From assembly GCA_945871755.1 (NCBI GenBank), contig CAMBWV010000008.1:1-11347 (forward strand): DNA of 11,347 nucleotides. Reading direction: 5' to 3'. The notes beneath the pieces were generated by a model. It was not told the origin of the DNA and searched no databases. It worked only from the letters and a program-made list of their open reading frames with translations. Of the stretch, positions 6,861 through 11,347 are shown piece by piece (positions within the stretch are counted from its first letter, which is position 1; every line of letters begins with the position of its first letter). The stretch is from an uncultured Bacteroidales bacterium (lineage in GTDB: Bacteria > Bacteroidota > Bacteroidia > Bacteroidales > Bacteroidaceae). A program made the translations under genes and the position numbers.

Positions 6861-7049
6861 GGTAGGTTCTATAAATTAGCTTGCGATGGATTTTTGACTA
6901 TCGTGCCATAGGTTTTTGTTTTACATGAAGGAGCGTAGCGGGCTACGTGACTGAATGAAAAACAAAAAGATATGGTGCGAGAGGCGGAAAGACATCCAAG
7001 CCAAATAGAAATACCAACCAACCTTTGAAACTAATTTATAGAACCTACC
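6861..7049 (-). mobile_element. MITE-like 189-bp element, copy 2
   Basis: The termini GGTAGGTTCTATAAATTAG (6861-6879) and CTAATTTATAGAACCTACC (7031-7049) are a perfect 19-bp inverted repeat. The element is flanked by direct TAAA repeats (6857-6860 and 7050-7053), consistent with a 4-bp target duplication. It is the same length as copy 1 and about 90% identical in reverse orientation. It has no coding capacity, and an internal CGTAGC/GCTACG dyad lies near 6934-6947. It is inserted precisely at the uup stop codon and ends 11 bp before the rarA ATG, so it supplies nearly all of the rarA upstream sequence. No clear promoter was found inside it. Confidence 0.85.
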
Positions 7050-7060
7050 TAAATATTCTC

Positions 7061-8329
7061 ATGAAACCCTTAGCAGAAAGACTGCGTCCCACGACGCTTG
7101 ATAACTATATTGGCCAGCAGCATCTGGTAGGCGAGGGGGGTGTAATCCGCCAAATGCTCGCCTCGGGCCACGTCTCCTCCTTCATCTTATGGGGACCGCC
7201 GGGTGTGGGAAAGACAACGCTCGCCCAAATCATTGCCCACCAACTCGAGACGCCCTTCTACACACTTTCGGCCGTCAACTGTGGTGTGAAGGATGTGCGC
7301 GATGTCATAGAGCGAGCCAAGGCCAACACTTTCTTTGGTTCGCAGAGCCCGATTCTCTTCATCGACGAAATCCACCGCTTCTCCAAGTCGCAGCAGGACT
7401 CCCTCCTCGCGGCTGTGGAGACGGGCACTATTACGCTCATCGGCGCCACCACCGAGAACCCTTCCTTCGAAGTCATCCGTCCGCTCCTCTCACGCTGTGC
7501 AGTTTATGTATTGAAGAGCCTTGACCGCGACGACCTGCTGATGCTCCTTGACCGAGCCCTTCACGAGGACGTCATCTTGCGCGACCGCCAGATTGAAGTG
7601 CGCGAGCACGAGGCCCTGCTGCGCTACAGCGGTGGCGATGCCCGCAAACTCCTCGGTATCCTCGACCTCATGGTGACAGCCGCCCCAGCCGATGCGCCCA
7701 TCATCATTGACAACGAGCGCGTGACGCACCAGTTGCAGGTGACGCCTATGGCCTACGACAAAGGCGGCGAGATGCACTACGACATCATCTCTGCCTTCAT
7801 CAAGAGCATCCGCGGCAGCGACCCGCAGGCGGCCCTCTACTGGTTGGCCCGTTTGATAGAAGGCGGCGAGGACCCGAAGTTCATTGCCCGCCGTCTCATC
7901 ATTTCGGCCTCCGAGGACATCGGCCTGGCCAATCCCAACGCGCTGCTCATTGCCAATGCTGCCTTTGATGCTGTGCAGAAGATTGGTTGGCCCGAGGGGC
8001 GCATTCCCCTGGCCGAGGCCACGGTCTATCTGGCCACGAGCGAGAAGAGCAATTCGGCCTACATGGGCATCAATACGGCCCTGGAGTATGTGCGGGCCAC
8101 GGGCAATCTTGACGTGCCGCTCCATCTGCGCAACGCGCCCACCCAACTCATGGAACAGTTGGGCTACCACGATGGCTATATCTATCCGCACGACTATCCC
8201 CACCACTTTGCGCCCCAGCAGTACTTGCCCACAGAAGCCCAAGGCCAGCAGTTTTGGAAGCCGGCCGACAATGCCGCCGAGACGCGAACGGCTCAGCGAC
8301 TTTATGAATGGTGGACGGAGAAACAATAG
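7061..8329 (+). CDS. rarA: Replication-associated recombination protein A (RarA/MgsA), AAA+ ATPase
   Basis: Encodes 422 residues, close to the 440 or so of the family. RarA is a clamp-loader-like AAA+ protein acting at stalled replication forks. The start MKPLAERLRPTTLDNYIGQ matches the conserved family N-terminus, so I take ATG 7061; a longer reading from TTG 7025 would begin inside the MITE and is rejected. Walker A GPPGVGKT is at 45-52, Walker B ILFIDEIHRF at 98-107, sensor 1 IGATTENPSF at 127-136, a likely arginine finger in LLSR (R145), and sensor 2 SGGDARKLL at 190-198. The C-terminal tetramerisation domain (about 230-420) shows the family signatures HYDIISAFIKSIRGSD, EGGEDPKFIARRL and SEDIGLANPNAL. 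No Shine-Dalgarno sequence is present; the upstream bases are A/T-rich, normal for Bacteroidetes. It was probably once directly behind uup. Confidence 0.96.
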   Translation: MKPLAERLRPTTLDNYIGQQHLVGEGGVIRQMLASGHVSSFILWGPPGVGKTTLAQIIAHQLETPFYTLSAVNCGVKDVRDVIERAKANTFFGSQSPILFIDEIHRFSKSQQDSLLAAVETGTITLIGATTENPSFEVIRPLLSRCAVYVLKSLDRDDLLMLLDRALHEDVILRDRQIEVREHEALLRYSGGDARKLLGILDLMVTAAPADAPIIIDNERVTHQLQVTPMAYDKGGEMHYDIISAFIKSIRGSDPQAALYWLARLIEGGEDPKFIARRLIISASEDIGLANPNALLIANAAFDAVQKIGWPEGRIPLAEATVYLATSEKSNSAYMGINTALEYVRATGNLDVPLHLRNAPTQLMEQLGYHDGYIYPHDYPHHFAPQQYLPTEAQGQQFWKPADNAAETRTAQRLYEWWTEKQ

Positions 8330-8396
8330 GCTCTGACGGTCGCTTTTTCCTGAAATTCCCGCAAAAATCCAATTTCCCGCAAGGCCACAGCGATTC

Positions 8397-8413
8397 TTTT
8401 TTGTAATTTCGCG
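8397..8413 (+). promoter_or_regulatory. Possible -7 box of the DUF1846 gene
   Basis: A T6 tract followed by GTAATTTCGCG contains TAATTTCG (8404-8411), one mismatch from TAnnTTTG, and sits 20 bases before the ATG at 8431. A correctly spaced -33 box is not visible. The predicted leader would be very short. Confidence 0.4.
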
Positions 8414-8430
8414 CCAAAATTCTTGAGAAA

Positions 8431-9894
8431 ATGAAAATAGGTTTTGACAACGAGAAGTATTGTGTTATCCAGTCGGAGCACATCCGCGAACGTATCGCCA
8501 AGTTCAATGGCAAACTCTACCTCGAACTGGGAGGTAAACTCTTCGACGACCACCACGCCAGCCGCGTCCTGCCCGGTTTTCAGCCTGACAGTAAACTCAA
8601 AATGCTTTCGCAACTGAGCGACCGCGCCGAAATAGTCATCGTCATCAGCGCCGTTGACATTGAGAAGAACAAGGTGCGTGGCGACCTTGGCATCACCTAC
8701 GATGAAGACGTACTCCGCCTGCGCACGGAGTTCCAGAAGCGTGGTTTCCTAGTCGGTTCTGTCGTCATCACCCACTACAACGGCCAGTCGAGCGCGGACC
8801 TCTATCGCGAAAAACTCGAACGCTTCGGCATCAAGGCTTACTATCATTATACGATTGACGGCTACCCCACCAACGTGGCCCTCATTGACTCCGAGGATGG
8901 TTTTGGCCGCAACGATTATGTAGAAACCACGCGCCCCCTTGTCATCGTCACAGCCCCTGGTCCTGGTAGCGGCAAGATGGCGGTCTGCCTCAGTCAGTTG
9001 TACCAGGAGCACAAGCGTGGCATCGAGGCGGGTTACGCCAAGTTTGAGACCTTCCCCGTATGGAATCTGCCGCTCAAGCACCCCGTGAATATCGCCTACG
9101 AGGCCGCCACAGCCGACCTTGACGATGTCAATATGATTGACCCCTTCCACATGGAGGCGTACAATAAGTTGGCCATCAACTACAACCGCGACATCGAAAT
9201 CTTCCCCGTTCTCAACGCCCTCTTCGAAGGTATCTACGGCCACAACCCCTATAAGTCGCCAACGGATATGGGCGTCAACATGGTGGGCTTTTGCATCTGC
9301 GACGACCAGGCTTGCCGCGAAGCCTCCAACGACGAAATCATCCGCCGCTACTACAACGCGCTGGGCCGTATGGCGCTCGGTGCGGGCAACGAGAACGAGG
9401 TGGGCAAGATTTCCCTCCTCTTCAAGCAGGCTGGCATCACCACGGCCGACCGCCGTTGCACCGTTGCAGCCAAGGAGCGTCAGAAGGAATCGGGCATGCA
9501 CGCTGCTGCCATCGAACTCTCCGACGGCACGCTCATCACCGCTGGCGAGAGTCCGCTCCTCGGCCCCTGCGCTGCCCTGCTGCTCAATGCCACCAAGCAC
9601 TTGGCAGGCATCCCGCACACGACCCGCCTCATCCCGCAGGAGATGATTGAGCCCATCCAGAAGACAAAGATTGACTACCTCGGCGGCCAGAATCCGCGCC
9701 TCCACACGGACGAGGTGCTCGTGGCCCTCAGCGTGCTGAGCCAGCACAATCAGGAATGCCGCCGCGCCCTCACCCAACTTCCCGAACTTCGCGGTTGTCA
9801 AGCACACACCACGGTCATGCTCAGCGAAGTAGATCAGAAGATTTTCAAGAAACTCGGTGTCGGTCTCTCCTCCGACCCTGTTTGCAAGCGATAA
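8431..9894 (+). CDS. DUF1846 (UPF0371) family protein
   Basis: Encodes 487 residues, full length for the family (about 500). The opening MKIGFDNEKYCVIQSEHI, the middle LGITYDEDVLRLR and VVITHYNGQSSA, and PFHMEAYNKLAINYNRDIE are characteristic of this widely distributed cytoplasmic family, whose biochemical function is not established. A glycine-rich loop at 174-182 (TAPGPGSGK) resembles a nucleotide-binding P-loop, followed by MA rather than the usual S/T. Several cysteines cluster at 288-295 (FCICDDQAC). There is no signal peptide or membrane segment. It lies 101 bp after rarA, with its own possible promoter, and is followed by a strong terminator, so it is probably a single-gene transcript. 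The start is fixed by family agreement and by the A-rich sequence GAGAAA just before the ATG. Confidence 0.9.
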   Translation: MKIGFDNEKYCVIQSEHIRERIAKFNGKLYLELGGKLFDDHHASRVLPGFQPDSKLKMLSQLSDRAEIVIVISAVDIEKNKVRGDLGITYDEDVLRLRTEFQKRGFLVGSVVITHYNGQSSADLYREKLERFGIKAYYHYTIDGYPTNVALIDSEDGFGRNDYVETTRPLVIVTAPGPGSGKMAVCLSQLYQEHKRGIEAGYAKFETFPVWNLPLKHPVNIAYEAATADLDDVNMIDPFHMEAYNKLAINYNRDIEIFPVLNALFEGIYGHNPYKSPTDMGVNMVGFCICDDQACREASNDEIIRRYYNALGRMALGAGNENEVGKISLLFKQAGITTADRRCTVAAKERQKESGMHAAAIELSDGTLITAGESPLLGPCAALLLNATKHLAGIPHTTRLIPQEMIEPIQKTKIDYLGGQNPRLHTDEVLVALSVLSQHNQECRRALTQLPELRGCQAHTTVMLSEVDQKIFKKLGVGLSSDPVCKR

Positions 9895-9921
9895 TCACCA
9901 TTTCCTTTCTCCCCTATTACC

Positions 9922-9955
9922 AAGGACCAAGTCGGCTTCGGCTTGGTCCTTTTTT
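9922..9955 (+). terminator. Intrinsic terminator of the DUF1846 gene
   Basis: AAGGACCAAG (9922-9931) pairs perfectly with CTTGGTCCTT (9942-9951) and can extend inward by three pairs to a GCTT loop. A run of six T follows (9950-9955). It is 27 bp after the stop codon. Confidence 0.92.
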
Positions 9956-10149
9956 CATACCCTAAGCAAACCCACCTGGTCCGCACATCCCCCAGTTCGC
10001 ACTGCAACCTCCATTCGAATGAAGCAAAAATCTCCAGAATGTTCAGCAGGCTACCCCTATCATGCCCTGATTTTTTTCCAGTCTATATCTTTGTTCAAAA
10101 AAACGTAAGTAACTGATATTCAGATATGGTTTTGTTTCAAAAAAAATCC
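9956..10149. other. Gene-free stretch before the repeat array
   Basis: No supported gene is seen on either strand. The sequence becomes strongly A/T-rich from about 10070. It contains TATCTTTG (10086-10093), an exact match to the Bacteroides -7 box on the plus strand, but no spaced -33 element. If active, its transcript would run through the hairpin repeats towards the dehydrogenase gene. Confidence 0.4.
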
Positions 10150-10155
10150 AAGGCG

Positions 10156-10243
10156 TGAAACTCACAGTTTCATGCCTTGAAACTCACAGTTTCATGCCTT
10201 GAAACTCACAGTTTCATACTTTGAAACTCACAGTTTCATGCCG
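10156..10243. repeat. Four tandem 22-bp repeats, each a hairpin-forming dyad
   Basis: The unit TGAAACTCACAGTTTCATGCCT is repeated head to tail at 10156-10177, 10178-10199, 10200-10221 and 10222-10243, followed by a partial unit (TGAAAAT). Units 1 and 2 are identical; unit 3 ends in ACTT and unit 4 in GCCG, while the 17-bp core is unchanged in all four. Each core is a perfect dyad, TGAAACT-CAC-AGTTTCA. At the first unit the symmetry extends to 29 bp (10150-10178: AAGGC on the left, GCCTT on the right, one G-T pair between). There are no variable spacers, so this is not a CRISPR array. The function is unknown. Confidence 0.9.
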
Positions 10244-10316
10244 TGAAAATTGTAGAACATGAATTATTGGTAAATATTCCCACGATTCAGGTAGCCATTG
10301 CTTCTTCACTTTGTTG

Positions 10317-10324
10317 TATTTTTG
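10317..10324 (+). promoter_or_regulatory. Candidate -7 box upstream of the alcohol dehydrogenase gene
   Basis: TATTTTTG matches TAnnTTTG exactly. The nearest TTG upstream (10298-10300) is 16 bp away, shorter than the usual 19-20, so the promoter is uncertain. It would give a leader of about 125 nt. A 21-codon frame starting at 10334 lies in this leader but has no independent support. Confidence 0.4.
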
Positions 10325-10454
10325 CAGCAGAATATGGATGCTTCTCTTGATATGGAGACAAGGTATGCATGGTATTCAACGGTAAGGGACTCGCAATAGA
10401 ACCTTCCCCTACATCATTTCCGCAGCAAATAGTATCCTTAAAACAAAAAATAGC

Positions 10455-11347
10455 ATGAAGAATTTTGATTATCAAACCCCTACGCGCCTCGTCTTTGGCA
10501 AGGGCGTGGTGAACGAGAAACTGGAAAGCGTGATGAACCAATATGGCAAGCGAGTGCTTGTCACCTATGGAGGCGGCAGCATAAAGCGCAAAGTGGCAGG
10601 ACATGCGAAAAGCCTCTACGAAGAGGTGATGGACATCTTGGCCGGCAAAGAGGTGTACGAACTGCCGGGCATCCAGCCCAACCCTAAGTTCCATCCAAGT
10701 GTGCTGGAGGGTGTACGCCTCTGCCAGGAACACCAAATCGACGTCATCCTCTCTGTAGGCGGAGGTTCGGTGCTCGACTGCACCAAAGCCATAGCCGGAG
10801 TGGCAGGCACGCTCAAGGGTAAGGTGTATGACCATGTGGAAGAGGCTTGGGACCTCGTGCGCGGCCTCCAGCCTACCATAGCGGCAGTGCCCATCGTTGA
10901 CATCATCACCATGGCAGCGACAGGCAGCGAATACGACATGGGCGGCGTCATCTCGCGCACAGAGACCAACGACAAACTGCCCTATTTCTCGCCGCTCGTC
11001 TTCCCCGCTGTCAGTTTCATTGACCCCACCTATACCTTCTCGGTGCCCGTGAAGCATACCCTGGCAGGGGTGGCAGACTGTATCAACCATATCATGGAGT
11101 CTTATTTCTGCGCAGAGCACATCGACATGAACGATGCCTTCATGGAGGGAGCCGTGCGGTCGCTGGTCAAGAACGTGAAGAAGGTGCTCGCCAATCCAGA
11201 GGACTATGACGCACGTGCAGAGATATTCTATGCCACCACCCTCGGCTGCAACGGCATCTATTGTCTGGGCAATAGTCCCAGCGGATGGCCCATGCACGCC
11301 ATGGAGCATGCGCTCTCGGCTTACTACGACATCACCCACGGCGAAGG
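10455..11347 (+). CDS. Iron-containing alcohol dehydrogenase (YqhD/butanol dehydrogenase type), 3' end missing
   Basis: The frame from ATG 10455 is open to the window end, giving 297 residues of an expected 385-390. These cytoplasmic enzymes reduce aldehydes to alcohols with NAD(P)H. The N-terminal Rossmann-like half has FDYQTPTRLVFGKGV (4-18), YGGGSIKR (38-45) and the cofactor motif VGGGSVLDCTKAIA (101-114). MAATGSEYDMGGVISR (153-168) is the conserved 'TxxATGSE' region. The four metal ligands expected from YqhD/FucO are present: D208 and H212 in GVADCINHIMES, then H281 and H295, 14 residues apart, in the MHAMEHALSAYYDITHGE segment. The GGGS at 39-42 is like YqhD, which prefers NADPH, so NADPH use is plausible but inferred. 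The physiological substrate cannot be told. It is preceded by a long gene-free region with the repeat array. Confidence 0.93.
   Translation, partial: MKNFDYQTPTRLVFGKGVVNEKLESVMNQYGKRVLVTYGGGSIKRKVAGHAKSLYEEVMDILAGKEVYELPGIQPNPKFHPSVLEGVRLCQEHQIDVILSVGGGSVLDCTKAIAGVAGTLKGKVYDHVEEAWDLVRGLQPTIAAVPIVDIITMAATGSEYDMGGVISRTETNDKLPYFSPLVFPAVSFIDPTYTFSVPVKHTLAGVADCINHIMESYFCAEHIDMNDAFMEGAVRSLVKNVKKVLANPEDYDARAEIFYATTLGCNGIYCLGNSPSGWPMHAMEHALSAYYDITHGE

Noticed and set aside
7025..7060. Longer rarA start at TTG 7025
   Set aside because: The extra 12 codons are encoded by the end of the MITE and do not match the family; ATG 7061 gives the conserved MKPLAERLRP start.
7490..8326. 278-residue minus-strand frame opposite rarA
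   Set aside because: Shadow of rarA; no recognisable domain.
8749..9807. 352-residue minus-strand frame opposite the DUF1846 gene
   Set aside because: Shadow of a full-length family member on the plus strand; no domain or plausible start signal.
10150..10250. Possible CRISPR array
   Set aside because: Units are directly tandem at 22 bp with no unique spacers, the cores are short dyads, and no cas gene is in the window.
10334..10399. 21-codon leader peptide before the dehydrogenase
   Set aside because: It starts with ATG and ends at TAG, but has no ribosome-binding signal, no codon-run pattern of an attenuator and no coupling structure, so it cannot be supported.
10287..11339. 350-residue minus-strand frame over the dehydrogenase region
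   Set aside because: The plus strand encodes an unmistakable iron-dependent alcohol dehydrogenase with all metal ligands; the reverse frame shows no family features and also runs through the upstream non-coding region.

Overview
The window comes from a Bacteroidales bacterium, most likely a Prevotella/Bacteroides relative. This rests on protein families and signals, not on a database match: a Rho factor with a very long disordered N-terminal insert, a TonB-dependent receptor tail of the Bacteroidales type, a Uup-type ABC-F protein with the Bacteroidetes linker, and several matches to the Bacteroides -7 promoter box TAnnTTTG. GC content is moderate in genes and low between them.

Layout. 1-561 (+): C-terminal end of a TonB-dependent outer-membrane receptor, closed by a hairpin terminator. 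659-847: a 189-bp non-coding element with terminal inverted repeats (MITE-like copy 1). 859-892: terminator of a small heat-shock gene (945-1373, -). 1735-2529 (-): a small exported protein, probably a lipoprotein, lying 20 bp downstream of rho (2550-4472, -) and probably transcribed with it, ending at a strong terminator near 1615-1660. 4473-4954: divergent intergenic region with a good rho promoter about 230 bp upstream of the rho start. 4955-6859 (+): uup-like ABC-F ATPase. 6861-7049: copy 2 of the MITE-like element, in the opposite orientation, inserted exactly at the uup stop codon. 7061-8329 (+): rarA/mgsA. 8431-9894 (+): DUF1846/UPF0371 protein with its own terminator. 9895-10454: gene-free stretch with four tandem 22-bp repeats, each a hairpin. 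10455-11347 (+): start of an iron-containing alcohol dehydrogenase of the YqhD/Bdh type, cut by the window end.

How it fits together. The genes are mostly housekeeping: transcription termination (Rho), ribosome or DNA-related ATPase (Uup), replication-fork maintenance (RarA), proteostasis (Hsp20), aldehyde reduction and nutrient uptake. No defence system, integrase, CRISPR array or biosynthetic cluster is visible. The unusual content is non-coding: the pair of 189-bp elements, one of which seems to have split a tight uup-rarA operon (4-bp TAAA duplication; only 8 bp would separate the genes without it), and the 22-bp hairpin array in front of the dehydrogenase. The disordered insert of Rho is the most notable protein feature.
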